From Pseudomonas triticifolii (GTDB lineage Bacteria; Pseudomonadota; Gammaproteobacteria; Pseudomonadales; Pseudomonadaceae), in contig NZ_JACONV010000002.1 in assembly GCF_014358015.1 (NCBI RefSeq), positions 186,001-250,000 of the forward strand: DNA of 64,000 nt. The letters run 5' to 3'. Positions 28,572-36,538 of the stretch are shown piece by piece. How positions within the stretch are numbered: position 1 is the stretch's first letter; every line of letters begins with the position of its first letter. The position numbers and the translations under genes were made by a program. The notes below the pieces were generated by a model that saw only the letters and a program-made list of their open reading frames with translations, was not told where the DNA came from and did not search any database.

Positions 28572-28816
28572 CGTTCCCTCTCCCGGTTTTTATATGGGCT
28601 TTTGCCTGACTGCTCACCCGAACTGAACGGGTGTCTTCAAATCCGCACTGCCAACAGTGCATCAAAAGTAGGTTCAGCGACAAATCCTTGTGCAGATGCC
28701 TTCATGAATTCGTCGCACATCACCCTGGCGTTCAGACAGACTAATCTCATCCTTGAGCCACACAACGACTCACCACCGGACAGACTCGCCACGAGCGAGC
28801 CCATCGAGAGGTCACC

Positions 28817-29164
28817 ATGAAAATCCGCGAGCTTGCCCAGCACTGGGAACGTAATGCCAAGGGACGCCTGACCAAGACCCGCTATGCGATTCATCTGGAC
28901 ATCGAATCGGCAGCACGACTGGCCGCACTCTGCGAGATGTACCCCAAACATCATCCTGAAGAGCTGTTGGGCGAACTGATCGGCGCGGCCCTGGAAGAAC
29001 TGGAAGCCAGCTTTCCCTATGTAAAGGGATCGCATGTGGTGTCCACCGATGAAGAAGGCGACCCGCTGTATGAGGACGTCGGTGCCACCCCACGTTTTCT
29101 CGCGCTGTCCAGACATCACCTGCACACTTTGTCCGAACAGCAAGACGCTGCGACGGACGACTGA
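28817..29164 (+). CDS. Conserved-type hypothetical protein (annotated as pilin assembly in some Pseudomonas)
   Basis: 115-residue acidic soluble protein starting MKIRELAQHWERNAKGRLT with GAGGTCACC before the ATG. The N-terminal segment (RLTKTRYAIHLDIESAARLAAL) looks like a ribbon-helix-helix or similar small fold; the rest is acidic. From memory, Pseudomonas orthologues next to ppc carry a pilin-assembly label without firm evidence. A hairpin follows. The overlapping minus-strand reading (28637-29143) is rejected. Confidence 0.75.
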   Translation: MKIRELAQHWERNAKGRLTKTRYAIHLDIESAARLAALCEMYPKHHPEELLGELIGAALEELEASFPYVKGSHVVSTDEEGDPLYEDVGATPRFLALSRHHLHTLSEQQDAATDD

Positions 29165-29189
29165 ACAGTCTGTAAAGCGACGTTACCTA

Positions 29190-29221
29190 CAAGCCCGTCC
29201 GTGCCGAAAACGGCGGGCTTG
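29190..29221 (+). terminator. Hairpin after the 115-residue gene
   Basis: CAAGCCCG...CGGGCTTG 8-bp stem extended by an inner CCG/CGG pairing, 26 bp after the stop codon. It lacks a T-tract, so it is called with moderate confidence. Confidence 0.45.
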
Positions 29222-29294
29222 AAGCGTTACACCCGATACCGTGTCTGAACCGCGATCCGCAAAACGTTCATGGTCGCTCGAAAAATATTTATCT

Positions 29295-29322
29295 GAACTA
29301 TTCAAAAACCGCGAAGGTCCGA
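29295..29322 (+). promoter_or_regulatory. AlgU (sigma-22)-type promoter
   Basis: GAACTA at 29295-29300, a 17-bp spacer and TCCGA at 29318-29322, close to the AlgU/RpoE consensus GAACTT-N16/17-TCTGA. It lies about 108 bp before the DUF4398 lipoprotein start, upstream of the lptF-like gene. The P. aeruginosa homologues PA3691-PA3692 (lptF) are AlgU-controlled as I recall, which supports the reading. Confidence 0.55.
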
Positions 29323-29429
29323 GCCATTAACCATTACAGGAAAGCCCGAAGAGCAACAGGCGGTTAACAAACCTGATGCGCGGCCTGAATAACGACTGTA
29401 ATGGATAAAATCACGTTTGGAGTCAGACA

Positions 29430-29843
29430 ATGGAGTTGATCACCATGAACACCCCTACTGCCAAAACCAAGTTCAAAGGTCTGCGCGGGCTGAAACTCGC
29501 TGCGCTGGCTCTGGGTAGCACGTTCATCCTTGCAGGTTGTGCAGGCAACCCGCCATCCGAGCAGTACGCCGTTTCTCAGTCGGCCGTGAACAGCGCAGTC
29601 AGCGCTGGCGGTACTGAGTTTGCTGCGGTGGAAATGAAGTCGGCTCAAGACAAGCTCAAGCAAGCTGATCTGGCCATGCAGGACCACAAGTACGACGAAG
29701 CTCGCAAGCTGGCCGAGCAGGCTGAGTGGGACGCTCGTGTAGCCGAGCGCAAATCCCAGGCTGCCAAGGCCGCCAAAGCCGTGCAGGATGCTCGTCAGGG
29801 CGTCAACGAACTACGTGAAGAAGGCATGCGCCAGGTGCAGTGA
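29430..29843 (+). CDS. DUF4398 lipoprotein
   Basis: 137 residues with a basic N-region, a hydrophobic stretch and lipobox LAGC (TFILAGCAGN), so probably lipid-anchored. The mature part is an alpha-helical, lysine- and alanine-rich coiled coil (EMKSAQDKLKQADLAMQDHK, EARKLAEQAEWDARVAERK), as in DUF4398. Start at 29430 has GGAG 7 nt upstream; the ATG at 29445 (MNTPTAK) also has GGAG 9 nt upstream, so the true start is undecided. It precedes the lptF-like gene by 60 bp and probably shares the AlgU-type promoter. It may be a cell-envelope stress or peptidoglycan-associated factor. Confidence 0.85.
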   Translation: MELITMNTPTAKTKFKGLRGLKLAALALGSTFILAGCAGNPPSEQYAVSQSAVNSAVSAGGTEFAAVEMKSAQDKLKQADLAMQDHKYDEARKLAEQAEWDARVAERKSQAAKAAKAVQDARQGVNELREEGMRQVQ

Positions 29844-29903
29844 GCACCGCCATCCAGCTTTGGTTTTCATGCATTCGTAATCGATTAAAGGACGACCCTA
29901 ATT

Positions 29904-30686
29904 ATGCGTAAACAATTGATGATCCCTGCCCTGCTGGCCATGAGCGTTGCCTTGGCAGCCTGTGCCACCAAGCCAAACCCTAACCTTGATCAGGCGCGTA
30001 CCAACTTCACCGCCCTGCAGACCAACCCGGACGCCACCAAGGTTGCCGCGCTGGAGACCAAGGACGCGAGTGAATGGCTGGCAAAGGCTGAAAAGGCCTT
30101 CCGCGATGACGACGACGTCAAGAAAGTGGACCAGCTCGCTTACCTGACCAACCAGCGCGTTGAACTGGCCAAGCAGACGATCAACCTGCGCAACTCCGAA
30201 GCTGCACTGCAGAACGCTTCGGCCGAACGCGCCAAGGCTCGTCTGGATGCCCGTGACGCTCAGATCGCTGCGCTCAAGAACAGCCTGAATGCCAAGCAGA
30301 CCGAACGCGGCACCCTGGTGACCTTCGGTGACGTGCTGTTCGACTACAACAAGGCTGAACTGAAGCCAGGCGCTCAGGGCGACATCGGTAAACTGGCCGC
30401 TTTCCTTCAGGAAAACCAGGACCGCAAGGTGATCGTTGAAGGCTACACCGACAGCACCGGTTCGGCTGCCTACAACCAGTCGCTGTCCGAGCGTCGCGCC
30501 AATTCGGTTCGCATGGCGCTGACCCGCATGGGTGTAGACCCAACCCGCATCGTGGCCATGGGTTACGGCAAGGAATACCCGGTTGCTGACAACACCAGCA
30601 ACTCCGGCCGTGCCATGAACCGTCGTGTGGAAGTAACAATTTCCAACGACAACCAGCCGGTTGCCCCACGTTCTTCGATGAAATAA
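29904..30686 (+). CDS. lptF: LptF-like OmpA-family outer-membrane lipoprotein
   Basis: 260 residues. Signal peptide with lipobox LAAC (SVALAACATKPN), a helical middle region, then an OmpA-like peptidoglycan-binding domain (GDVLFDYNKAELKPGAQGDI, VEGYTDSTGSAAYNQSLSER, YGKEYPVADNTSNSGRAMN). It anchors the outer membrane to peptidoglycan. Size, architecture and position after a DUF4398 gene match lipotoxin F (PA3692) of P. aeruginosa. It is unrelated to the LPS-transport protein also called LptF. A strong terminator follows. Confidence 0.88.
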   Translation: MRKQLMIPALLAMSVALAACATKPNPNLDQARTNFTALQTNPDATKVAALETKDASEWLAKAEKAFRDDDDVKKVDQLAYLTNQRVELAKQTINLRNSEAALQNASAERAKARLDARDAQIAALKNSLNAKQTERGTLVTFGDVLFDYNKAELKPGAQGDIGKLAAFLQENQDRKVIVEGYTDSTGSAAYNQSLSERRANSVRMALTRMGVDPTRIVAMGYGKEYPVADNTSNSGRAMNRRVEVTISNDNQPVAPRSSMK

Positions 30687-30706
30687 TCGACTGAGCGGCT
30701 GCACCT

Positions 30707-30740
30707 AAAGCCCCGCCTGCGCATACAGGCGGGGCTTTTT
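30707..30740 (+). terminator. Strong intrinsic terminator after lptF
   Basis: Perfect 13-bp stem AAAGCCCCGCCTG/CAGGCGGGGCTTT with a 6-nt loop and a T-run, 20 bp after the stop. Flanking A and T runs make it bidirectional, serving the convergent 108-residue gene too. Confidence 0.92.
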
Positions 30741-30750
30741 CATGCCTGCG

Positions 30751-31077
30751 TTATTGTGCTGGCGCTGAGCGGTCCTGAGTCACGCAGCGCACAGCCTGCT
30801 GTCGATCATCGACCAGTACGCCCGACAGCCCCTTGCGCGAGGTGTCGAACAGCACCAGCACGCCATCAATGCACTGTGCGACTTCTGCCGCAGGTGTGGC
30901 GGCAACTTTGTAATCCTCACCCGGCACCGTCTTCAGCAAGGTGAATTCACTGAGCAACAGCGCATCCTCAGGCCGGGCAAAATGCAGGTAGCCGTAATAC
31001 CACAGGCAGCCGACCGTGCCGATGATGCTCGCGATGCCGGTCAGAATCATGCCTCTGACGTTGTGCTCCTCGCTCAT
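30751..31077 (-). CDS. Small membrane protein, hypothetical
   Basis: 108 residues from the ATG at 31077 (MSEEHNVRGMILTGIASIIG), which overlaps the upstream hydrolase stop as ATGA; the longer reading runs into that gene and is rejected. One N-terminal transmembrane helix (MILTGIASIIGTVGCLWYY), then a small soluble domain of unknown fold (GVLVLFDTSRKGLSGVLVDD). No family recognised. It is probably co-translated with the hydrolase. Confidence 0.78.
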   Translation of the reverse strand: MSEEHNVRGMILTGIASIIGTVGCLWYYGYLHFARPEDALLLSEFTLLKTVPGEDYKVAATPAAEVAQCIDGVLVLFDTSRKGLSGVLVDDRQQAVRCVTQDRSAPAQ

Positions 31078-31976
31078 TCCTGCGTCTCGGGTTGCTTTGA
31101 AGCCGCCGGGTAATTGGGCACTTCGGCCAGACGACGCAGACCGTTGAAGTGCTGCGGATCCTCCAGGTAACGCACCATCACTTGCCGCCACAACGGATCG
31201 GCGAAGGTCTGCACATGCCCGCCGCGGGTCAGTTGCAGCACACGGGGCGGTGGCGCGGCCTTGTACAGGCTGATGCCATTGGCGAGCGGCACCAGAGTGT
31301 CGTCCATGCTCTGGAAGATCAGCATCGGCGTACCAGCCAGTTGCGGCAGCCCGTTCAGCGCGCTGTCGCCGTCGGGGATCAGCCAGGACAGCGGGGTTTT
31401 CAGAGGCCAGGTCAGCCAGGACGTGCCCAGCGTGTAGCGTGCGACGTTGCGATAACTGGCAGGCGTGCCGTCCAGAATCAAGGCTTTTACCCGGGCACGC
31501 TCCTGCGGGTGCTGCGACAGATAATGCACTGCCAGCGCGCCCCCGATGCTTTGTCCCAGCACTACCAGCGGCGCATTCTTCACCTCGGGCGCGGCGTTCA
31601 GCCAGTCAAAGGCCGCCTGAACATCCTGATAGATCGCAGGCAGACTCGGCTCGCCCTGCGACCGACCGTAACCACGGTAATCGAGCATCAGCACCTGATA
31701 ACCCTGCTCGGGCAGCCAACCGCTTCCCCCCAGATGCCAGGACAGGTTTCCGCCGTTACCATGCAAGTGCAACACCGTGCCCTTGACCGGCACGCCCTCC
31801 TTCGCCGCAAGCCACCAGCCATGCAGACGCGTGCCGTCTGCGGCCGTCAGGTTGACGTCACGGTACTGCAGACGCGCCTGGTCCGGCGTGAACGGCAGAC
31901 CCGGCTCCGGGTAGAACAGCATAGAACTGCAGCCGGCAAGACTGAGGAGCAAGGCAAGGATGCTGATCAGTTTCAA
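31074..31976 (-). CDS. Alpha/beta hydrolase, probable lipoprotein
   Basis: 300 residues. Signal with lipobox LAGC (LALLLSLAGCSSMLFYP). Alpha/beta-hydrolase fold with nucleophile elbow GQSIGG, catalytic aspartate likely in MDDTLVPLANG and histidine in TRGGHVQTF. The oxyanion segment is HGNGGNLSWH. This is the BAAT/YfhR-like hydrolase group, whose substrates are unknown. The downstream gene start overlaps its stop by 4 bp. A REPIN lies upstream. Confidence 0.85.
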   Translation of the reverse strand: MKLISILALLLSLAGCSSMLFYPEPGLPFTPDQARLQYRDVNLTAADGTRLHGWWLAAKEGVPVKGTVLHLHGNGGNLSWHLGGSGWLPEQGYQVLMLDYRGYGRSQGEPSLPAIYQDVQAAFDWLNAAPEVKNAPLVVLGQSIGGALAVHYLSQHPQERARVKALILDGTPASYRNVARYTLGTSWLTWPLKTPLSWLIPDGDSALNGLPQLAGTPMLIFQSMDDTLVPLANGISLYKAAPPPRVLQLTRGGHVQTFADPLWRQVMVRYLEDPQHFNGLRRLAEVPNYPAASKQPETQE

Positions 31977-32079
31977 ATGGGGCGTTCCTTGAAAGAGTCA
32001 AAATCGTGCCCACGCTCAGCACTCGCGGAGCATCCTGGGCGGTGTCGCCACGCAGGAGCGTGGGAACGATCATCAAACC

Positions 32080-32167
32080 TGTGGGAGGCGGCTTGCCGGC
32101 GATGGCGTCAGTTCACTCACTGATGTGTCGCATCAAAAAACGCATCGCCGGCAAGCCGCCTCTCACG
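32080..32167. repeat. REPIN, second copy of the element at 10.6 kb
   Basis: TGTGGGAGGCGGCTTGCCGG at 32080 and its reverse complement ending near 32167 (one substitution, CCTCTCAC for CCTCCCAC). The whole element, including the centre GATGGCGTCAGTTCA...CTGATG...AAAACGC, aligns with the reverse complement of the element at 10630-10717. It lies between the divergent upstream end of the hydrolase gene and the 3' end of the QEGLA gene. Confidence 0.9.
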
Positions 32168-32227
32168 GTCCATTGGGTTGCTGCACGGCTTGCGTATGGC
32201 GCGGAGCGTGCGAACCCATCAGGATCA

Positions 32228-33505
32228 TCAGAGAATATTCGAGTAATCCGCCTCAATGCGATCCAGGCTCAGGTGATTGAGGAAGTTGGAGAAGCACATC
32301 CAGGCCGACAACGCATTCATGTCTCGGAACTGCTCGGGCAGGTATTTGGGGGCGACCACCAGACCTTCATCGACCAGTTGGCGCAGGGTGCGCATGTCTT
32401 CCAGCGTGGTCTTGCCGCAGAACAACAGCGGTACCTGTTCAAGCTTGCCCTTGCGCACAGCAAGCTGAATGTAGTTGTAGACCATGATGAAGCCTTTCAG
32501 ATACGACAAGTCCTTGGTGAACGGCAGCCCGTTGGGCACCGAACCACGAAACACCCGGCTGGCATTGCCATAGCTTTCCGGCATGCCGAAACCCTGCTCG
32601 CGGTAGAACTCGAACACTTGCAGAAAATCCGCGCCTTCCTCGGCCATGTGAATGGCGCGCGTGCGGTTGGTCAGCTTGCGTAGACGGCTGGGATAGGACG
32701 CAAAGGCGATGACTTCCATGAGGATCGCCAGACCTTCCTGGGTCACCGTCGAGGACGGTGGCCCCTTGGACAGAAAGGTGCAGATCGGCTGGTTCTGACC
32801 ATTGAGCGTGGTGCCGACATGCACCAGACCTTCGTGGACTTCCAGGGCTCGCACATCGCGCTCATTGAACATCGCGTCGCTGCGGATCTTGATGTAGTCC
32901 GCGCCCGCCGCCGCATCGGCCACAATACCGTCGGATTCGAAAACGCGGATGGTTTCCTCAGCCTCGCCGAACACCCGGTTCAGGCGCGATTGCAGCAAGG
33001 CCACGGCGTCCTTGGCAGTCAGGGTTTTCGGCTCGTCCTTCAGATCGCCACGTCCGGCGATGTTGTTCAGGTAATCGGACAGCATCAGCCCCAGATCGGC
33101 CAACGTGGGATCGCCCGCGTGAAACGCATCGGAGGCCGCGCCGTACAATTCCTGAGAGATCAGCCCGAAGTCGGGTGTGCCACGCGCTTCAAGCATGCGG
33201 ATTACCATGCGGTATTCCCGGCACATCCGGCGCATGATCTGCCCAACCGGATTGAACTGACCCAGTTGGCGCGTGACGTCGCGCTCGATGTTCTGGAATT
33301 CCTGCTTGAGGGCGCTGGAATCGAAGCCCAGTGGGCGATTCTCGTAATACGCACGATCCACGGCAGGCATGACCTTGCCTTTGGCAGTGAGGAAGTCCCG
33401 GCGGACCGTGTCGTCCCACTTCACCGCATCCAGCACGCGAATCGGTGTCTGCGCGGCAACAATTCGATCCGATAAAACACGAATAGTCTGTTGGTACTCG
33501 TCCAC
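32228..33505 (-). CDS. DUF1704/QEGLA-motif protein, putative zinc metallopeptidase
   Basis: 425 residues of the family named flavohemoglobin expression-modulating QEGLA motif protein (TIGR02421, DUF1704). The name-giving motif is visible in VTQEGLAILMEV. About 36 residues before it is VHEGLVHVGTTLNG, an HExxxH motif; the eukaryotic members of DUF1704 (MATCAP tubulin carboxypeptidases) use HExxxH plus a downstream glutamate for zinc, and here the QEGLA glutamate is well placed to be that ligand. A metallopeptidase role is therefore plausible, with unknown substrate. Cytoplasmic, no signal peptide. It is alone with a small lipoprotein gene upstream. Confidence 0.85.
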   Translation of the reverse strand: MDEYQQTIRVLSDRIVAAQTPIRVLDAVKWDDTVRRDFLTAKGKVMPAVDRAYYENRPLGFDSSALKQEFQNIERDVTRQLGQFNPVGQIMRRMCREYRMVIRMLEARGTPDFGLISQELYGAASDAFHAGDPTLADLGLMLSDYLNNIAGRGDLKDEPKTLTAKDAVALLQSRLNRVFGEAEETIRVFESDGIVADAAAGADYIKIRSDAMFNERDVRALEVHEGLVHVGTTLNGQNQPICTFLSKGPPSSTVTQEGLAILMEVIAFASYPSRLRKLTNRTRAIHMAEEGADFLQVFEFYREQGFGMPESYGNASRVFRGSVPNGLPFTKDLSYLKGFIMVYNYIQLAVRKGKLEQVPLLFCGKTTLEDMRTLRQLVDEGLVVAPKYLPEQFRDMNALSAWMCFSNFLNHLSLDRIEADYSNIL

Positions 33506-33538
33506 CCGGTACTCCTTGGCTGGTGGGCTATCGCCCTA

Positions 33539-34084
33539 CTACTTGACGGCGCGCTGGTAGCGCGCGACCTCTAGAAAAACATCGGAGTTGGCGGGGTCGT
33601 CGAGGTAGCCGAATACCTGTTCAAGCGAACTGGTAATCAGAATGCCCTTGCCCGCTTCACTCTCGATTGACTGACCGTCGAGCTTGTTCTGCTCGACCCA
33701 CTGACCGACGCGGTCCATGTCCAGACTATAGACAACCAGTTCGCCACTGCCGGTCAGCTCGAACCCACCCAGGCCGTAATGAGCACCGTACTTGTCCGGG
33801 AGATTTGCCGACAGATACCAGCGGCTGCCATGGCGCGCCACGGTCACGGTGTAGTCATCGCCGTGACGCCTGTCGCCCTTGCGATAACTGACGGCCTTGT
33901 AGCTGTTGACCCCGGCACGCGAAACATCCAGTTCCAGAGGTTCACCCCAGGCATTCTTGCTGGTCCAGTGACCCAGTAATCCGGGCGGTGCGGCATCGCG
34001 AGCGGGAATCGGGTCCTTGAAGGTCACCAGACAGCCACTGAGCAACAGGAACGACAGCGCAACCATCACGCGCCAGCTCTTCAT
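33539..34084 (-). CDS. Small lipoprotein, hypothetical
   Basis: 181 residues from the ATG at 34084 (MKSWRVMVALSFLLLSGCLV); lipobox LSGC. GGAG lies upstream of the start; the longer frame reaches into the TetR gene. The mature domain is beta-rich (LGHWTSKNAWGEPLELDVSR, GSRWYLSANLPDKYGAHYGL) and ends with a helical VFGYLDDPANSDVFLEVARY. No characterised family recognised. It lies between the TetR and QEGLA genes on the same strand; in P. aeruginosa the same order appears near PA3698 from memory. Confidence 0.8.
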   Translation of the reverse strand: MKSWRVMVALSFLLLSGCLVTFKDPIPARDAAPPGLLGHWTSKNAWGEPLELDVSRAGVNSYKAVSYRKGDRRHGDDYTVTVARHGSRWYLSANLPDKYGAHYGLGGFELTGSGELVVYSLDMDRVGQWVEQNKLDGQSIESEAGKGILITSSLEQVFGYLDDPANSDVFLEVARYQRAVK

Positions 34085-34109
34085 GGGGTTCTCCTGAACA
34101 GAGGTTTCG

Positions 34110-34835
34110 TCACCCTCGAACCGGTTGAGGGGTTCCGAGCACCAGACGCATCTGGCGGGTGAGAATACAGAGGATTTCTTCGTCCGCCTGACGCTGCGGG
34201 CCATGAAGCAGACCTTGATATTCCATCCGGCGGATGAGCCCCGTCAACACTTGCGCGTCCTGATAAGGCTGCAACGAGCCAATCACCTGAAAAAACTGGC
34301 AACTGCCCTGCAGCAGAATTTCCTGATGCGCCATGACCAGCGGGGTCAGACGCGGATTGATCAGCGCTTCATGATAGAACGCCTGCTCGGCAATCAATGC
34401 ATCGCGACGGGTGAGCAGTTGATGGCGGATGTACTCCATGACCATTCGGGCAATATCGTCGGCCAGACGAAAGCGGTCGCTGGGGCTGCCAGAACTGCGC
34501 GCCATCATGTCGCGCAGCATGACCTCGGTGTTCTGCCACAGCTTGACCAGATAGTCGGCGCTACGCTGCACGTACTGAGCGAAGGCATCGGTCAGCAGGT
34601 CATCAATGTCCTTGAAATAATACGTGGTGGCCGACAGCGGTACGCAGGCTTCGGCGGCGACGGCGCGATGGCGCACCGCTCGCACGCCATCACGCACTAC
34701 GATGCGCATGGCGGCGTCAAGAATCACCTGCCTGCGCTGCTCACTGCCCTCCCGGCTGGTCTTGCGACCCTGGTACTTGACACTTTTGGCCACCGCGCTC
34801 GCTACGCCGGCAGCCCCTTCTCTGGCAATCGTCAC
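34110..34835 (-). CDS. TetR-family transcriptional regulator
   Basis: 241 residues from a GTG start at 34835 with AAGGA 8 nt upstream. The longer reading to 34913 would translate through the lysS terminator (its lysine run KKKK is the A-tract), so it is rejected. Helix-turn-helix at about residues 35-80 (AVRHRAVAAEACVPLSATTY then YFKDIDDLL), and a C-terminal ligand domain with no cue to the effector. It lies downstream of lysS on the same strand but behind the terminator, so it probably has its own promoter. Confidence 0.88.
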   Translation of the reverse strand: MTIAREGAAGVASAVAKSVKYQGRKTSREGSEQRRQVILDAAMRIVVRDGVRAVRHRAVAAEACVPLSATTYYFKDIDDLLTDAFAQYVQRSADYLVKLWQNTEVMLRDMMARSSGSPSDRFRLADDIARMVMEYIRHQLLTRRDALIAEQAFYHEALINPRLTPLVMAHQEILLQGSCQFFQVIGSLQPYQDAQVLTGLIRRMEYQGLLHGPQRQADEEILCILTRQMRLVLGTPQPVRG

Positions 34836-34871
34836 ACCATATTCCTTATAAAATCGTCCTGAAAAAGACCC

Positions 34872-34910
34872 AAAAAAAAGCCGCCCATTCGAGGCGGCTT
34901 TCTTTTTTTT
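34872..34910 (-). terminator. Strong bidirectional terminator after lysS
   Basis: Stem AAAGCCGCC/GGCGGCTTT with a 7-nt loop, flanked by runs of 8 A and 8 T. It starts within 4 bp of the lysS stop on the minus strand. Confidence 0.93.
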
Positions 34911-34912
34911 CA

Positions 34913-36415
34913 CTACGCTTGCGGGCGCATGTGCGGGAAGAGGATAACGTCCCGGATCGAAGGCGAGTTGGTGAGCAACATCACCAGGCGGTCAATACCG
35001 ATCCCCTCACCGGCAGTTGGCGGCATGCCGTACTCCAGCGCACGCACGAAGTCGGCGTCGTAATGCATGGCTTCGTCGTCGCCCGCATCCTTGTCGGCCA
35101 CTTGGGCCTGGAAGCGTTCGGCCTGGTCTTCGGCATCGTTGAGCTCGGAATAGGCGTTGGCGATTTCACGACCACCGATGAACAGCTCGAAGCGATCTGT
35201 CACGTTCGGGTTGTCGTCGTTGCGACGGGCCAGCGGCGAAACTTCGAACGGGTACTGGGTAATGAAGTGCGGCTGCTCCAGCTTGTGCTCGACCAGCTCT
35301 TCGAAAATCATCACTTGCAGCTTGCCCAGACCTTCGAAGCCCAGCACCTTGGCACCGGCCTTCTTGGCAATGGCGCGAGTCTTGTCGACGTCTTGCAGGT
35401 CGGCGGCGGTCAGCTCGGGGTTGTACTTGAGGATCGAGTCGAACACCGACAGGCGTACGAACGGCTCGCCGAAATGGAACACCTTGTCGCCGTACGGCAC
35501 ATCGGTGGTGCCCAGAACCAGTTGAGCCAGTTCGCGGAACAGCTCTTCGGTCAGGTCCATGTTGTCTTCGTAGTCAGCGTAGGCCTGGTAGAACTCGAGC
35601 ATGGTGAACTCGGGGTTGTGCCGGGTCGAGACGCCTTCGTTACGGAAGTTACGGTTGATCTCGAACACTTTCTCAAATCCACCCACAACCAGCCGCTTGA
35701 GGTACAGCTCAGGCGCGATACGCAGGAACATTTCCAGGTCCAGCGCGTTGTGATGGGTTTCGAACGGCTTGGCCGCCGCGCCGCCAGGAATGGTCTGCAG
35801 CATCGGCGTTTCGACTTCCAGGAAGTCGCGTTTCATCAGGAAGCTGCGGATATGAGCGATGACCTGCGAACGCACGCGGAAGGTCTCGCGCACCTCCTCG
35901 TTGACGATCAGGTCGACGTAGCGCTGGCGATAGCGTTGCTCGGTGTCGGTCAGACCGTGGTGCTTGTCCGGCAGCGGACGCAACGACTTGGTCAGCAGGC
36001 GCACGGTGGTCATTTCGACGTACAGGTCGCCCTTGCCGGAACGGGCCAGGGTGCCTTCGGCGGCAATGATGTCGCCCAGGTCCCAGGTCTTGACCTCGGC
36101 CAGCGTCTCTTCAGGCAGCGTCTTGCGATTGACGTAGACCTGAATACGACCGGTCATGTCCTGGATCACCATGAACGAGCCACGGTTGAGCATGATGCGA
36201 CCGGCAACCTTGACCGGAATCTCTGCCGCAGCCAGATCTTCCTTGGTCTTGTCGGCGTACTGCTTCTGCAGATCGTTGCAGTAGCTGTCGCGACGGAAGT
36301 CATTCGGGAAGGCCTGACCCTTGGCGCGGCCGGCAGCAAGCTTTTCCTTGCGCAGGGCGATCAGGGTGTTTTCTTCCTGTTGCAGGGCTTGCGGGTCGAG
36401 TTGTTGGTCGCTCAT
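34913..36415 (-). CDS. lysS: Lysyl-tRNA synthetase, class II
   Basis: 500 residues from [21 protein letters not shown], matching the known Pseudomonas N-terminus. OB-fold anticodon-binding domain at about 60-170 ([20 protein letters not shown]), then the class II catalytic core with motif 2 ([20 protein letters not shown]) and motif 3 ([20 protein letters not shown]). It follows prfB by about 120 bp on the same strand, the classic prfB-lysS operon. A strong terminator ends it. Confidence 0.97.
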   Translation of the reverse strand: MSDQQLDPQALQQEENTLIALRKEKLAAGRAKGQAFPNDFRRDSYCNDLQKQYADKTKEDLAAAEIPVKVAGRIMLNRGSFMVIQDMTGRIQVYVNRKTLPEETLAEVKTWDLGDIIAAEGTLARSGKGDLYVEMTTVRLLTKSLRPLPDKHHGLTDTEQRYRQRYVDLIVNEEVRETFRVRSQVIAHIRSFLMKRDFLEVETPMLQTIPGGAAAKPFETHHNALDLEMFLRIAPELYLKRLVVGGFEKVFEINRNFRNEGVSTRHNPEFTMLEFYQAYADYEDNMDLTEELFRELAQLVLGTTDVPYGDKVFHFGEPFVRLSVFDSILKYNPELTAADLQDVDKTRAIAKKAGAKVLGFEGLGKLQVMIFEELVEHKLEQPHFITQYPFEVSPLARRNDDNPNVTDRFELFIGGREIANAYSELNDAEDQAERFQAQVADKDAGDDEAMHYDADFVRALEYGMPPTAGEGIGIDRLVMLLTNSPSIRDVILFPHMRPQA

Positions 36416-36538
36416 GTTTTCAGTCATTCCATCACAGGTTCGTTGCCCCGGTTCATCCGGGTTCGCGGGCGAGGCAGATAGCCGTCCCGGACGCTTGCAA
36501 AGGGTCGCACCCACGGCGCGGCCCCTGCGAAGCGTGCA

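Noticed and set aside
28637..29143. Minus-strand frame overlapping the 115-residue gene
   Set aside because: The plus-strand frame has a clear ribosome-binding site and conserved-looking sequence; the minus frame does not.
34919..36481. 520-codon plus-strand open frame
   Set aside because: Fully antisense to lysS, whose class II motifs are intact; long antisense frames are common in GC-rich codon-biased genes.
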